From Senegalimassilia anaerobia JC110 (lineage in GTDB: Bacteria > Actinomycetota > Coriobacteriia > Coriobacteriales > Eggerthellaceae): a stretch of 64,000 nucleotides of DNA. This document shows, piece by piece, positions 55,354 through 64,000 of the stretch. Position numbers and translations under genes: made by a program. Location of the stretch: NCBI RefSeq assembly GCF_000236865.1, contig NZ_HE611015.1, positions 560,987-624,986 on the forward strand. The letters run 5' to 3'. How positions within the stretch are numbered: position 1 is the stretch's first letter; each line of letters starts with the position of its first letter. The notes beneath the pieces are model-generated. The model saw only the letters and a program-made list of their open reading frames with translations. It made no database searches and was not told where the DNA came from.

Positions 55354-56499
55354 TTAAATTATAACCATGTCATGCGTAGATTGCGTGAAAACCTGGAATC
55401 CCGTTTCGGTAACCACGCCGAAATCCTCTAAACGCATGCCGAAATCGCCCTCCAGATATATGCCCGGTTCCACCGTGACCACGTTTCCGGGGACAAGCGG
55501 CTCCTTGTTGCGAGGCGACAGCACGGGCTCCTCATGGATGTCGATGCCCACGCCATGACCCAGCCCGTGGCCCATCTTGCCGGCGAATCCGCCCGCGGCA
55601 AGGGCGTCCTCGGCCATCTGGTGCATCTGCGCGCCGGTGACGCCGGGCTTTATCGCGGCCTCCACCCGCTCATTGGCCTCGCGCAGCGTTTCGTAGGCGG
55701 CGCGCATCCGCGCATCGGGCTGGCCGACGAACACGGTGCGGGTCATATCCGAGCAATACCCGTAGGCGCGAGCGCCGAAGTCCATGACCACGCACTGCCC
55801 CGCCTCAAGCCTTGCCTCGCCCGGAACGGCATGCGGGCTCGCGCCGTTGGCGCCGCAGGCCACGATGGAGGAGAACGCCAGGCCGGACGCACCATGACGC
55901 AGCATCCAGTCCTCAAGCTCGATCTGCACCTGCCGTTCGGTCATGCCCGGCTTCATGTACGTGACGATATAGGAGAACGCCGCATCGGTGATTGCCTGAG
56001 CCGCCTTCATGCGCGCAACCTCCGACGGCTCTTTGACCGCGCGCAGCGAGCGGACGAAGCCCGAGGTCTCAAGCAGCTGCGGGGACGCGGGCGCCTTGGC
56101 AAGGGCGCCCTCGAGCGCGCGGAACGCCGCAAGCGTCATGGAGTCCTCGATGCCGAGCACGATGCTCTCGGGCGCCGGCGATCCGGCGGGCGCGCTTGCG
56201 TGACGGGCCGTGAACACGTCGGCAACCCATTCGCCATGGCCCCGACGCGCGTCATCGACGACGATAACGCCTTCGCCCTGCGCCGCTTTTCGCGCCGCAC
56301 CGCTATAGCGGGAATCGGTGTGCAGCACCGCGTCATGCGGCGTGACCAGGAGCGCATGCGCCTGTTCGTCGTCGAAAACGCCATCAAAGGCTGTCAGCCA
56401 TTCGATGCTTGCCGTGTCGCGTACCAAAAACGTGCGAATGCCGTTTTCCGCCGCCGCGTTGCGCAACCGCTCCAAACGCCCTGCGGCCTGGGCTTTCAT
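55354..56499 (-). CDS. pepQ: Xaa-Pro dipeptidase/aminopeptidase (M24B)
   Basis: A 381-residue metallopeptidase cutting X-Pro bonds. The N-terminal creatinase-like domain is followed by the catalytic pita-bread fold with all five metal ligands: D in VVMDFGARAYG, D in YCSDMTRTVF, H in MGHGLGHGVGID, E in VVTVEPGIY and E in MRLEDFGVV. The ATG at 56499 begins one base after the aroQ stop. Linkage of pepQ with efp is common in Gram-positive bacteria. Confidence 0.94.
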   Translation of the reverse strand: MKAQAAGRLERLRNAAAENGIRTFLVRDTASIEWLTAFDGVFDDEQAHALLVTPHDAVLHTDSRYSGAARKAAQGEGVIVVDDARRGHGEWVADVFTARHASAPAGSPAPESIVLGIEDSMTLAAFRALEGALAKAPASPQLLETSGFVRSLRAVKEPSEVARMKAAQAITDAAFSYIVTYMKPGMTERQVQIELEDWMLRHGASGLAFSSIVACGANGASPHAVPGEARLEAGQCVVMDFGARAYGYCSDMTRTVFVGQPDARMRAAYETLREANERVEAAIKPGVTGAQMHQMAEDALAAGGFAGKMGHGLGHGVGIDIHEEPVLSPRNKEPLVPGNVVTVEPGIYLEGDFGMRLEDFGVVTETGFQVFTQSTHDMVII

Positions 56500-56500
56500 G

Positions 56501-57013
56501 CTATTCGTCAATGAGATCACGTCCTGCCACGATGACTTGGCCCGGCGCGTAGCGCCCCTCGAATCCCTCGCCCAAGCGCTCGGTCGTGCCTTCGAGCAGG
56601 ATATCGAGCGCATCGTTGTAGCCGGCGAAGCCGCGGCCCTTGACCTGGGCAACGCACGCCGGGGCGATCACCGAGATATGGCGAAACGCCTCGCGCATGC
56701 TGACATCGGAAATGTGCACCTCAACGCACGGCGTGCTCACGCTGCCGAGAGCGTCGCGCAGCGCATAGGAATAGTGCGTATGCGCGCCGGGGTTGTATAC
56801 GATGCCATCACACGCGCCGTGCGCGGCGTGGATCTTATCGACCAGGTCGCCTTCATGGTTTGACTGGAAGCACTCCACCTCGCAACCGTGCGCGCGGGCA
56901 TATTCGCAGAAGCCCGCCTCTAAATCTTCCAGGGTATCGTTGCCGTACACGCCCGGCTCGCGGATGCCGAGCATGTTCAGATTAGGCCCGTTCATCAGCA
57001 GGATCTTCTTCAT
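56501..57013 (-). CDS. aroQ: 3-Dehydroquinate dehydratase, type II
   Basis: Third step of the shikimate pathway. 170 residues, slightly longer than the usual 145-150 because of a C-terminal extension. MKKILLMNGPNLNMLGIREPGVYG holds the catalytic Tyr; ECFQSNHEGDLVDKI and IVYNPGAHTHYSYALRDAL and EVHISDV complete the active site. GAAAGG sets the ATG at 57013. Confidence 0.96.
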   Translation of the reverse strand: MKKILLMNGPNLNMLGIREPGVYGNDTLEDLEAGFCEYARAHGCEVECFQSNHEGDLVDKIHAAHGACDGIVYNPGAHTHYSYALRDALGSVSTPCVEVHISDVSMREAFRHISVIAPACVAQVKGRGFAGYNDALDILLEGTTERLGEGFEGRYAPGQVIVAGRDLIDE

Positions 57014-57148
57014 GTTGCACACCTTTCGTTGCTTCCCGCGCCGCATCGGACATCGGCTTGAAACGGTGGCCATCGCCGCATCCGCCTTCTCCGGCCAGCC
57101 TGCAAGATGGTCTGCCGCTTGTACGCCGGGCCTTACGCCGGCCGGGCA

Positions 57149-58246
57149 TCACCGCCGCTTCTGCGCGAAATACTCCTCCAGCTCTTCCAGGATCACGCCA
57201 TCGGCCACATCCTGAAGCCGCCACTGCCCCACATCATGCAAGCACACGAAGCGAACCTGCCCGTGACGCGCCTTTTTGTCGCGTTTCATGACATCGAGCA
57301 CCTGCGCCGGGGAAGCCTCCCAGCCAAGCTCGGGCAAACCCAGATCATCGAGCAGCTGCCCTTGCGCCTGGGCTAGCTCGACCGGCATATCGGCGAGCCG
57401 CATGCCCATACGGGCCGCGAAGCGCATGCCCTCGGCAACCGCATGCCCGTGGCTGTACGTGCCATAACCCGAAAGCTTCTCGATGGCATGTGCCAGGGTA
57501 TGGCCGTAGTTCAGGCACTCGCGCACGCCGCGGCTTTCCGTTTTGTCCTGCGCCACCACGTCTGCCTTGAACACCACGCAGCGGGCGATGGCCTCGGAGA
57601 CGGCATCGGGCTGGCGGTCGACCACTGCCGACGCTTGGTCGGAAAGCCAGAAGAAGAACTCGTCGCCGTCGATGAGCGCGGTTTTCGCCACCTCGCCGCA
57701 ACCGCATGCCCACTCGCGCGCAGGCAGCGTTGCCAGCACCTCGGTGTCGGCGCACACGAACGCAGGCTGCTTGAACGCACCTACCAGGTTCTTTCCTGCG
57801 GATAGATTCACGCCCGTCTTCCCACCCACGCTTGAATCCACCATGGACAGAAGCGTGGTGGGAACCTGCACCACCTGCACGCCGCGCATGTAGGTTGCCG
57901 CGGCGAAGCCCGCCAGATCGCCCACGCAGCCGCCGCCGAGCGCGACCACCACGCAGTCGCGCTCGAGCGCCAAAGCGGCCATGGCCTCGAGCACCTCGCC
58001 GAGCACCGTAAGCGATTTCGCCTCTTCGCCTGCGGGAACGCAGATGTCGGAAACGCGATACCCCGCTTGAGCGAGCGATGCCTTCGCCCGGGCCAGGTAC
58101 AGCGGGCCGACGTTGGCGTCGGTGATGACAAGCACCTGCCGCGCATCGGCGAGCACAGGAACGCCGCGCATGGACGACCCCAGCGCATCAAGCACCCCGG
58201 CGCCGACGCGCACGTTGTACGCGTCTTCGCCAGGAATGTTCACCAC
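57149..58246 (-). CDS. aroB: 3-Dehydroquinate synthase
   Basis: Second step of the shikimate pathway. 365 residues. The NAD-binding core GGGCVGDLAGFAAATYMRGV, QVPTTLLSMVDSSVGGKTGVNL, ECLNYGHTLAHAIE and the metal-ligand HGHAVAEGM region are present. The start is GTG at 58246, sharing one base with the aroK stop (TAGTG); GTG at 58243 is an alternative. The 135-bp gap to aroQ has only a GC-rich hairpin. Confidence 0.96.
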   Translation of the reverse strand: MVNIPGEDAYNVRVGAGVLDALGSSMRGVPVLADARQVLVITDANVGPLYLARAKASLAQAGYRVSDICVPAGEEAKSLTVLGEVLEAMAALALERDCVVVALGGGCVGDLAGFAAATYMRGVQVVQVPTTLLSMVDSSVGGKTGVNLSAGKNLVGAFKQPAFVCADTEVLATLPAREWACGCGEVAKTALIDGDEFFFWLSDQASAVVDRQPDAVSEAIARCVVFKADVVAQDKTESRGVRECLNYGHTLAHAIEKLSGYGTYSHGHAVAEGMRFAARMGMRLADMPVELAQAQGQLLDDLGLPELGWEASPAQVLDVMKRDKKARHGQVRFVCLHDVGQWRLQDVADGVILEELEEYFAQKRR

Positions 58247-58917
58247 TACCCTTGTCGCAGGCACAGCACGCCTTCCTTCTCCAAAATCTCCTGGATCTCC
58301 TGGGCCACGACGTTGATGGACTTGCCAACGGTGTCGATGGACACGCTGGCGACGTCTTCGTACATAGGCAGGCGGCCGGCGATGGTCTGTCGCGCGGTCT
58401 CGAGGTTCTTGAACAGCGGGCGCGTGGACACGTCGCCGACGCGCTCGACGGCCTGCTCGGCCGTGACCTGCAGATACACTACGAAACCGTTGTTCTTCAG
58501 AATCTCGCGGTTCTCCTCGCGCAGCACGATGCCGCCGCCGCACGAAACGAGCATGGGGCCCTTGTGGGCGAACTCATCGAGCACCTGGGTTTCCATATCG
58601 CGGAACGCCTGCTCACCCTGCTCGGCGAAAATCTGGTTGATCGCCCGACGCTCACGACGCTCGATGTAGGCGTCCAGGTCGATGGTGGCAAGACCGCACT
58701 GACGGGCCAGACGGCGCGACGTGGAGGTTTTGCCCGCGACCATGAAGCCCACGAAGAACACGTTGCGCGTCAGCTCGTACGTCGGGCGCGCATGGGGCTT
58801 GATCTCGGGGTTGTTGACGATGGCGACGACCTCGTCGGGGGTGGTGACCGACAGCGTGTAGGCTATCGGGTTGCTTTCCGGGGTGATGGCATCGCCCTTG
58901 ACTTCCTGCTGTTCCAT
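58246..58917 (-). CDS. aroK: Shikimate kinase with N-terminal extension
   Basis: A 223-residue protein. The kinase starts near residue 50: NVFFVGFMVAGKTSTSRRLA (P-loop), DLDAYIERRE (shikimate-binding Asp and Arg), VSCGGGIVLRE, and RPLFKN in the lid. Residues 1-49 form an extension not usual in AroK. The ATG at 58917 has AGGAGG 6 nt upstream, so the extension is real. It could aid contact with AroB, which overlaps it; that is inference. Confidence 0.94.
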   Translation of the reverse strand: MEQQEVKGDAITPESNPIAYTLSVTTPDEVVAIVNNPEIKPHARPTYELTRNVFFVGFMVAGKTSTSRRLARQCGLATIDLDAYIERRERRAINQIFAEQGEQAFRDMETQVLDEFAHKGPMLVSCGGGIVLREENREILKNNGFVVYLQVTAEQAVERVGDVSTRPLFKNLETARQTIAGRLPMYEDVASVSIDTVGKSINVVAQEIQEILEKEGVLCLRQG

Positions 58918-58936
58918 GATGGTCCTCCTGGCTGTT

Positions 58937-60112
58937 TTAACGAGATACGGTGTTCAAACGTTGCTTGTAGGCTTTGATGGCCGCTTTGATGTCGGCCATG
59001 TTATCGGAGCCGAACTTGCGCATATAGGCATCGGCTATGGCAAACGCGACCTCCCCCTCGGCGACCACCGCGCATGCCGGAACGGCGCATACGTCGCTTC
59101 GCTCCTTGGAGGCCTGGGCCACCTCGAGCGTGTCAAGGTTCACGGTCTGCAGCGGCTGCATGAGCGTGGGAATGGGCTTCATGGCCGCCGTGACCACCAG
59201 GGGCATGCCCGTGGTCATGCCGCCCTCAAGGCCGCCGGCGTTGTTGGACGCTCGCGTGAACTCGGCTTTCGCCCGATCGAGCAAAATGGGGTCGTGCACT
59301 TGCGAACCGGGCTTGCGAGCCGCCTCGAAGCCCATGCCGAACTCCACGCCTTTGATGGCGGGGATGCTGAACAGGGCGCCGCCGATGGTGGACGTCAGGC
59401 GCTCGGTGGGCACGGCATAGCCGCCGACGCCCGGCAAAAGACCGCGCACGATCACGCGGAACGTGCCTCCCAAGCTGTCCTTATCCTTGATAGCCCGATC
59501 GATCTCGCGTTTCATGGCCTCGCTGGTCTCCGCATCAGGGCAGCGGACTTCGCTCGTCTCGATCTCAAGCGGCGTGTAGCGCGACGGGTTCATGAACGGA
59601 TCGTCCTCGCGCATGACGGCGCTTCCAATGCCGGTGACGTAGGAGAAGATCTCCACGCCCAGATCGGCCAGAAACTCGCGCGCGATGCCCGCCGCCGCAA
59701 CGCGCGGCGCGGTGGTGCGGGCGCTTGAGCGCTCGAGGATGTTGCGGCAGTCGTCGGTGTTCGTTTTCAACGCGCCCACCAGGTCCGCATGGCCCGGACG
59801 AGGGGTCACCTCCCGAGCCAGATCGAGCGGCGGCTCGCCGAAGGGGGCCATGCGATCGGTCCAGTTCGCCCAATCCCTATTTGCCACGAGCATTGCCACG
59901 GGGCTTCCGATGGTGCGCCCGAAGCGCACGCCGGAGATCACCTGCACCATGTCATGTTCGATCTTCATGCGCCCGCCTCGGCCGTAACCCGCTTGGCGGC
60001 GCGCCAGATCGACGTTGATCTGCTCCTCGGATATCTTCAGGCCCGCCGGCACGTCCTCGACGATGGCGACCAGGCCCTGTCCGTGGCTCTCTCCTGCTGT
60101 GTAGTAGCGCAT
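58937..60112 (-). CDS. aroC: Chorismate synthase
   Basis: Last step of the chorismate pathway. 391 residues. YYTAGESHGQGLVAIVEDVPAGLKI, RRQAGYGRGGRMKIEHD, VTPRPGHADLVGALK, RSSARTTAPRVAAAGIAREFL and GGLEGGMTTGMPLVV are the family signatures. The FMN-binding region is intact. It lies 19 bp before aroK. Confidence 0.98.
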   Translation of the reverse strand: MRYYTAGESHGQGLVAIVEDVPAGLKISEEQINVDLARRQAGYGRGGRMKIEHDMVQVISGVRFGRTIGSPVAMLVANRDWANWTDRMAPFGEPPLDLAREVTPRPGHADLVGALKTNTDDCRNILERSSARTTAPRVAAAGIAREFLADLGVEIFSYVTGIGSAVMREDDPFMNPSRYTPLEIETSEVRCPDAETSEAMKREIDRAIKDKDSLGGTFRVIVRGLLPGVGGYAVPTERLTSTIGGALFSIPAIKGVEFGMGFEAARKPGSQVHDPILLDRAKAEFTRASNNAGGLEGGMTTGMPLVVTAAMKPIPTLMQPLQTVNLDTLEVAQASKERSDVCAVPACAVVAEGEVAFAIADAYMRKFGSDNMADIKAAIKAYKQRLNTVSR

Positions 60113-60182
60113 GCTGTTCTCTTTTCGTGCTAGCGCGCGGCCCGACCTTCGCGCCGCGCCGATACGGATGACTATGCTTCGA

Positions 60183-61133
60183 TCACGCGCGCGGGCAATC
60201 GAACCCGGCGGCGTCTGCCATAAGGTTGAACAGCTCCGCTTCGGAATACGGTATCTTCACTTCCGCTACGTCGGACACGATGAGCGCCGAAGCAACCGCC
60301 TGCGCCACCAGCATGCCCCCGCCGTTGAAAGCCGCCTTGCAATCGGCTTGGAGGGCGTCGGCCACCAGCTTCGTGCGGCCCGATGCGTATACCGCATCCA
60401 TAACCACCTGGCCAGGACGCAAAAGCCCCGTATCGAACGGAGCGGGATCGTCGGGCTTCATGCCCACCGGGGTGGCGTTGATGATGATGTCCGCAGAACC
60501 CAGCGCCCCCGCCGAGGTGGTATAGCTGCCGAACTTGAACGTCGGCTTCGTGTAAGCCTCGCGGAAGCTGCGATGCCCCTCCTTCATGGCGGGGAAATCG
60601 ATGGTGGCGTTGGCCAGCTTGCCGAAACGCTCGAGATAGGCGTCGAGCACGCTACGCGCGCGCTCCTTGTCGCGCGAGAGCAGCAACAGCACGTCGGCGC
60701 CGGCGATAGCGCACGCGTGAAGGATGGAGAGGGCCGTAGGACCCGTTCCGCACACCACCACGCGCTTGCCCTTGAATGTCACGCCCGCAAGCTCCAGGAA
60801 CTTGACGCACCCATCGCCATCGGTGTTGAAGCCGATCAGCTGATCGTCCTTGCGGACGAGCACGTTGGCGCCTTGCGCCAGCTGCGCGCTAGCTGCTTTG
60901 CGTGTTGCAGCCTGAAAGGCCAGCGGCTTATAGGGAGTGGTGATGTTCACGGACAGGAAATCCCGCGCATCCAAAAAGGCGCGGGCATCGTCCAGCTCGG
61001 CGTAATCGGCAAGGGCATAGGTCCAAGGCAGACCCAGCCTTTCATATAACGCGTTGTACATTACCGGCGATTTCGAATGCGCGACCGGATGCCCCAGGAT
61101 ATAGAGGCGTTCGCCTTCGCTCTGCTCGGTCAT
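60183..61133 (-). CDS. aroE: Shikimate dehydrogenase
   Basis: Fourth step of the shikimate pathway. 316 residues. HSKSPVMYNALYE and NITTPYK (catalytic Lys) bind shikimate with GFNTDGDG. The NAD(P) loop is GTGPTA rather than the common GAGGA. The protein is about 40 residues longer than E. coli AroE, with an insert around 180-215. First gene of the aroE-aroC-aroK-aroB-aroQ-pepQ-efp run. aroA and aroF/G are not in the window. Confidence 0.93.
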   Translation of the reverse strand: MTEQSEGERLYILGHPVAHSKSPVMYNALYERLGLPWTYALADYAELDDARAFLDARDFLSVNITTPYKPLAFQAATRKAASAQLAQGANVLVRKDDQLIGFNTDGDGCVKFLELAGVTFKGKRVVVCGTGPTALSILHACAIAGADVLLLLSRDKERARSVLDAYLERFGKLANATIDFPAMKEGHRSFREAYTKPTFKFGSYTTSAGALGSADIIINATPVGMKPDDPAPFDTGLLRPGQVVMDAVYASGRTKLVADALQADCKAAFNGGGMLVAQAVASALIVSDVAEVKIPYSEAELFNLMADAAGFDCPRA

Positions 61134-61181
61134 GAAAGTCCTTCCTGGTCGATCAAGGGCCTGCAGGTTAGCAGGGATTTC

Positions 61182-61190
61182 ATCATACCA
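61182..61190 (-). promoter_or_regulatory. Extended -10 promoter of the aro operon
   Basis: TGGTATGAT (61190-61182) on the minus strand, about 50 bp before the aroE ATG. No clear -35. Confidence 0.55.
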
Positions 61191-61228
61191 ATGCAGACTA
61201 CTTTTGTAGGGCTTAATTCGACCGCAGC

Positions 61229-61243
61229 GCCCATCAAATGGGC
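61229..61243 (-). terminator. Small hairpin after yqeG
   Basis: GCCCAT-CAA-ATGGGC (61229-61243), 8 bp past the yqeG stop. There is no U tract; it may only attenuate readthrough into the aro operon. Confidence 0.4.
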
Positions 61244-61250
61244 GGATTCG

Positions 61251-61817
61251 CTACTTTTGCTGCGAGAGAACGCTTGATGCAGCCGACTGGTCGGCCGCTT
61301 GCGCTTGCGCCGGCTGAGGCGCGCCCTCGGGCACCGCCCCGCCTAAGATGGCCTGCTCCACCATGCGCACGTACTTCGTATGGCGCAGGTCCTGCTCCGC
61401 CAGCGGCGCCAGCAGATACGCCGACATGCCGGCGTTGTGCGCGGCAAGCACGTCGGTCGATAGCTGATCGCCGACCATGACGGTCTCGCTGCGCTTCGCC
61501 CCCAGCATGGAGCACGCCGCGAACAGCGCCACGGGCAAGGGCTTCATGGCCTTGGCGATAATGGGCATGGATAGGCGATTCGCAAGCTCGTGCACGTTTT
61601 TGTGCCAGTTGTTCGACACCAGGCAGAAGCTCACGCCTGCGTCTCTCGCTTGAGCAAGCCACAGGCCCACATCTCGCGGGACGTCATGCGTTGCACGCGA
61701 CAGGATGGTGTTGTCGATATCCAGCAAGACATAGCGGAACCCGCATGCAAGCAGGTCCCGTTCTATGTTGATATGCGATATGCGGGAGAAGTAGCGCTCC
61801 GGCTGCAAGTATGGCAT
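61251..61817 (-). CDS. yqeG: YqeG-family HAD phosphatase
   Basis: A 188-residue HAD-superfamily hydrolase of the YqeG type (class IIIA). Motif I is LLDIDNTIL, motif II LVSNN, motif III Lys in IAKAMKPLP, and motif IV VGDQLSTDV. The C-terminal 30 residues are Ala/Gln-rich. The substrate of YqeG is not established. Its place beside aroE is conserved in Gram-positive bacteria. Confidence 0.92.
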   Translation of the reverse strand: MPYLQPERYFSRISHINIERDLLACGFRYVLLDIDNTILSRATHDVPRDVGLWLAQARDAGVSFCLVSNNWHKNVHELANRLSMPIIAKAMKPLPVALFAACSMLGAKRSETVMVGDQLSTDVLAAHNAGMSAYLLAPLAEQDLRHTKYVRMVEQAILGGAVPEGAPQPAQAQAADQSAASSVLSQQK

Positions 61818-61825
61818 GAATCCCC

Positions 61826-62977
61826 TTACGAGAACGCGGCCTTATGCTCGTCGTAGGTTTCGCTGAACGTGTACTTATCGTTTTGGAAGTAGAAGAAGTA
61901 GTACTTGCCGAGCGCATCCTTATTAGGCGAGCACACGGCCTGCAGGCACTCGATGGAAGGCGAGCAGATGGGCGTGGGCGGAAGCCCAGCGTTAGTGTAG
62001 GTGCTATACGGGCTGTTTGCATGCACCTCGTCCGCCGAGGGATCGTGTCCGACCTCGTAAGCGGTGGTGGCATCGCTTTGCAGGTAACCGTTGCTCGGCT
62101 CGCCCTTGGTGGTCAGGCGATTATAGAACACTGCCGCCACCTGAGCGCGCACCGTTTCGTCACCGCTGGATTCCTTCTCCACGATGGATGCCAGGTTGAC
62201 GGTGTCATACACGGAAAGGCCCTGAGATTCGGGATAGGACCAGTCGAGCCCCGCCGTTTCGGTTTGGAACTGGGTGAGCATGGCGCGAATCAAGCTGTCG
62301 GCGGTAGCATCGGCGGCAACATCATAGGTTTTCGGGAACAGGAAGCCTTCAAGGCTGTTCGTGCCCGCAGACTTCAAGAAGCCGTAATCGCCCGCATACA
62401 CGCTGGCATCCGACGCCGCCTGCTTGAAGGAATCGGCGCTGATGCGCCCGCTGGTGGCGCTTTCCACCGCCGAGGCGATCTCGGTCAGGCGATAACCTTC
62501 GGGAATGGTGAGCACGGCATCGGAAACCGGACCGTTGCGCAATGCGGAAATGATATCGTCGACCGTCGCGCCGCCTGCAAAGGTGTAGGTGCCGGGCCTG
62601 AGGTCGGACCCTGCATCCAGGTCCTTCACGCGTTCGGTGAATTCTTTGGAAGACCCCACCAGCTTGGCATCCACCAGCGCGGAGCCTACGGTGTTGGCCG
62701 ATGCGCCTTCGTTGACGGTGATGGTAGCCTGCTGGCCTTCCGCCAGAAGCTCGACCTTCGGCGACACGCAGCTGGCAACCGAGGAACCGACGAACCACAG
62801 GATGCCGATGCCGAGAAGTGCCAGAACCGCAAGGAACACGTAATGCGGAACGTTGGATCGTCTGGGTTGGATGTAACTGGTATCGTACGTGCGGAACATA
62901 CGGTCGCCGCGCGCGTGCGCCGAGCGTGCCGCATGGTTCGGGCGGCGGGAATAGGTCACTTGCCTACGAGGGGACAT
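61826..62977 (-). CDS. mltG: Endolytic murein transglycosylase MltG
   Basis: A 383-residue membrane-anchored YceG/MltG enzyme that cuts nascent glycan strands. Cytoplasmic basic N-terminus, one helix (YVFLAVLALLGIGILWFVG, about 46-64), a LysM-like region (LTIPEGYRLTEIASAV) and the catalytic NLASIVEKESSG with the active Glu. AVFYNRLTTKGEPSNGYLQSDATTAYE and GLPPTPICSPS close the domain. Start at 62977 is set by AAAGG. Confidence 0.94.
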   Translation of the reverse strand: MSPRRQVTYSRRPNHAARSAHARGDRMFRTYDTSYIQPRRSNVPHYVFLAVLALLGIGILWFVGSSVASCVSPKVELLAEGQQATITVNEGASANTVGSALVDAKLVGSSKEFTERVKDLDAGSDLRPGTYTFAGGATVDDIISALRNGPVSDAVLTIPEGYRLTEIASAVESATSGRISADSFKQAASDASVYAGDYGFLKSAGTNSLEGFLFPKTYDVAADATADSLIRAMLTQFQTETAGLDWSYPESQGLSVYDTVNLASIVEKESSGDETVRAQVAAVFYNRLTTKGEPSNGYLQSDATTAYEVGHDPSADEVHANSPYSTYTNAGLPPTPICSPSIECLQAVCSPNKDALGKYYFFYFQNDKYTFSETYDEHKAAFS

Positions 62978-62981
62978 TACA

Positions 62982-63404
62982 CTACCTTTCGCCTGCATGG
63001 CGGGCATCAAGCCACGCCTGAAGGAACACACTTGCTGCAATCATATCTATCTTGCCGCGCATATCGCGCTCCGACATGCCGCTTTCACGCAAACTGCGCT
63101 TCGCCTCCTGCGAGCTGAGACGCTCATCGGTGAACTCCACCGGCAAACCGGCGGACTTTCCGATGCTTGCCGCGACACCGCGGATACGGCCGGCCTGAGG
63201 CCCCTCCTCGCCCGAAAGCGTATACGGCAGACCTGACAAGATAAGCTCCGGCTCCCAGTCCTCGAGCACGCGTTTCCAGCTTTTCGCATTCGAAAGCACC
63301 TCGTTTGCGGGAAGCACGCAAACAGGCGATGCCACGCGCTCGCGCGGGTCGCTGATGGCGACGCCGATGCGCGTCTGACCGATATCCAGTGCAAGAATCC
63401 TCAT
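62982..63404 (-). CDS. ruvX: Holliday junction resolvase RuvX (YqgF)
   Basis: A 140-residue RNase H-like protein. MRILALDIGQTRIGVAISDP carries the first acidic residue, SGLPYTLSGEEGP, and FTDERLSSQEAKRSL and KIDMIAASVFLQAWLD the others. The family also includes pre-16S rRNA nuclease activity. It sits between alaS and mltG, as in many Gram-positive bacteria. Confidence 0.95.
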   Translation of the reverse strand: MRILALDIGQTRIGVAISDPRERVASPVCVLPANEVLSNAKSWKRVLEDWEPELILSGLPYTLSGEEGPQAGRIRGVAASIGKSAGLPVEFTDERLSSQEAKRSLRESGMSERDMRGKIDMIAASVFLQAWLDARHAGER

Positions 63405-63441
63405 TATCGACCTAACCTTACGCAGTGAACGGATAAGAAAA

Positions 63442-63470
63442 ACGCCCCGCAGCCTAGGGCGGCGGGGCGT
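63442..63470 (-). terminator. Terminator of alaS
   Basis: ACGCCCCGC (63442-63450) pairs with GCGGGGCGT (63462-63470). TTTTCTTA follows on the minus strand. It lies between alaS and ruvX, so ruvX-mltG-yqeG must rely on readthrough or a promoter not recognised here. Confidence 0.8.
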
Positions 63471-63488
63471 GAAAACTGCAATCAAAAG

Positions 63489-64000
63489 CTACAGCAGCAT
63501 CTTGCGAGCAGCCTCGAGCGCATCATCGATGCCCGCGGCGTTCTTGCCGCCTGCCTGCGCCATGGCCGGCTTGCCGCCGCCACCGCCCTGCACGCAGGGG
63601 GCGATGGCCTTGATGATGGCACCGGCGTTGAAGCCGGCTTCGACCGCCTCGGGCGTGCCGGCTGCCATCAGCACGGCCTTACCGTCCTTCTCGCCGATGA
63701 GCACGCACGCGCCGGGCTCCGCCATGCGAGCGGACAGGACATCCCAGCCGTTGCGCAGGCCGCCTGCATCGGCGATCTTCACACGGGAGATGACCACGGG
63801 GTAGCCGGCAGCGGACTTCACGGCGGAGCCGACGAGCTTGGTGATGTTGTCATCGGACACGATGCCCTTGGTCTGCTTGGCCTTCTTCTGGAACTCGCGC
63901 AGCTGCTTGACGTTTGCAGCGGTGCGCTCGGACACATCAAACAGCGGAACGCGCAGCTCTTCGGCGGTTTCCTTCAGCTCTGCCTCGACCTTGTTGATGT
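63489..64000 (-). CDS. alaS: Alanine-tRNA ligase, C-terminal part (runs off the window)
   Basis: The last 170 codons of alaS; the gene continues beyond the right edge. The visible part is the C-Ala/DHHA1 domain: a helical stretch (INKVEAELKETAEELRV), VVISRVKIADAGGLRNGWDVL, and the glycine-rich GGGGGKPAMAQAGGKN loop typical of the C-terminus. The catalytic and editing domains are outside the window. The frame is open at the edge, and a start within the window is not implied. Confidence 0.95.
   Translation of the reverse strand, partial: INKVEAELKETAEELRVPLFDVSERTAANVKQLREFQKKAKQTKGIVSDDNITKLVGSAVKSAAGYPVVISRVKIADAGGLRNGWDVLSARMAEPGACVLIGEKDGKAVLMAAGTPEAVEAGFNAGAIIKAIAPCVQGGGGGKPAMAQAGGKNAAGIDDALEAARKMLL

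Overview
The window is a GC-rich bacterial chromosome segment, about 60-65 % GC by eye. It carries many GTG and TTG starts, Shine-Dalgarno (SD) sequences of the AAGGAGG type and promoters with extended -10 elements. A Tad/Flp pilus locus, a two-subunit pyruvate carboxylase next to nusB, a Tat-exported surface protein and paired feoA genes suggest an actinobacterium of the class Coriobacteriia, probably Eggerthellales. That placement is inference; there is no rRNA gene in the window.

Layout. 0.1-3.6 kb: ferrous iron uptake (feoA, feoA, feoB, minus strand), with a DtxR/IdeR-like palindrome before feoB. 4-6 kb: thrC and a small ModE-like regulator. 6.2-26.1 kb: about 20 kb of minus-strand genes, mostly overlapping or closely spaced, forming two tad modules in tandem. 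The upstream module A is cpaB, tadZ, cpaF, tadB, tadC, flp, tadE, tadE, tadG, tadE and a small exported protein. A DUF192 gene and a zinc-ribbon gene follow. Module B is a prepilin peptidase, an Flp1-type pilin, three TadE-like genes, cpaB, cpaF, tadB, tadC and a large Tat-exported protein. The flp gene of module A has an in-frame amber codon exactly at the prepilin cleavage site. 26.5 kb: tRNA-Val(UAC) with a clear promoter and terminator. 27-34 kb: recN, then an LRR_5/ankyrin-like protein divergent from a DUF2201/VWA plus MoxR-type AAA+ pair.

34-47.8 kb: scattered housekeeping and accessory genes: an Rrf2 regulator, a membrane-anchored GH25 muramidase, larE, uvrB, coaE, an OatA-like O-acetyltransferase, rpsA, a PerR-like Fur protein, amtB-glnB and a GNAT acetyltransferase.

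47.9-64 kb: minus-strand housekeeping operons. alaS (5' part outside the window) is followed by a terminator, then ruvX-mltG-yqeG, then a promoter and aroE-aroC-aroK-aroB-aroQ-pepQ-efp, which is most of the shikimate pathway. Another terminator follows, then a promoter and pycB-accC-asp23-nusB-xseB-dxs, closed by an unusual branched hairpin. The separate accB gene usually found between efp and accC appears to be fused to a carboxyltransferase domain here.

The points most worth a second look are the amber codon in the flp pilin gene, the tandem two-module tad locus with its intervening DUF192, zinc-ribbon and exported-protein genes, the LRR/VWA/MoxR cluster, the acidic extracytoplasmic insert in FeoB, the carboxyltransferase-AccB fusion and the branched terminator after dxs.
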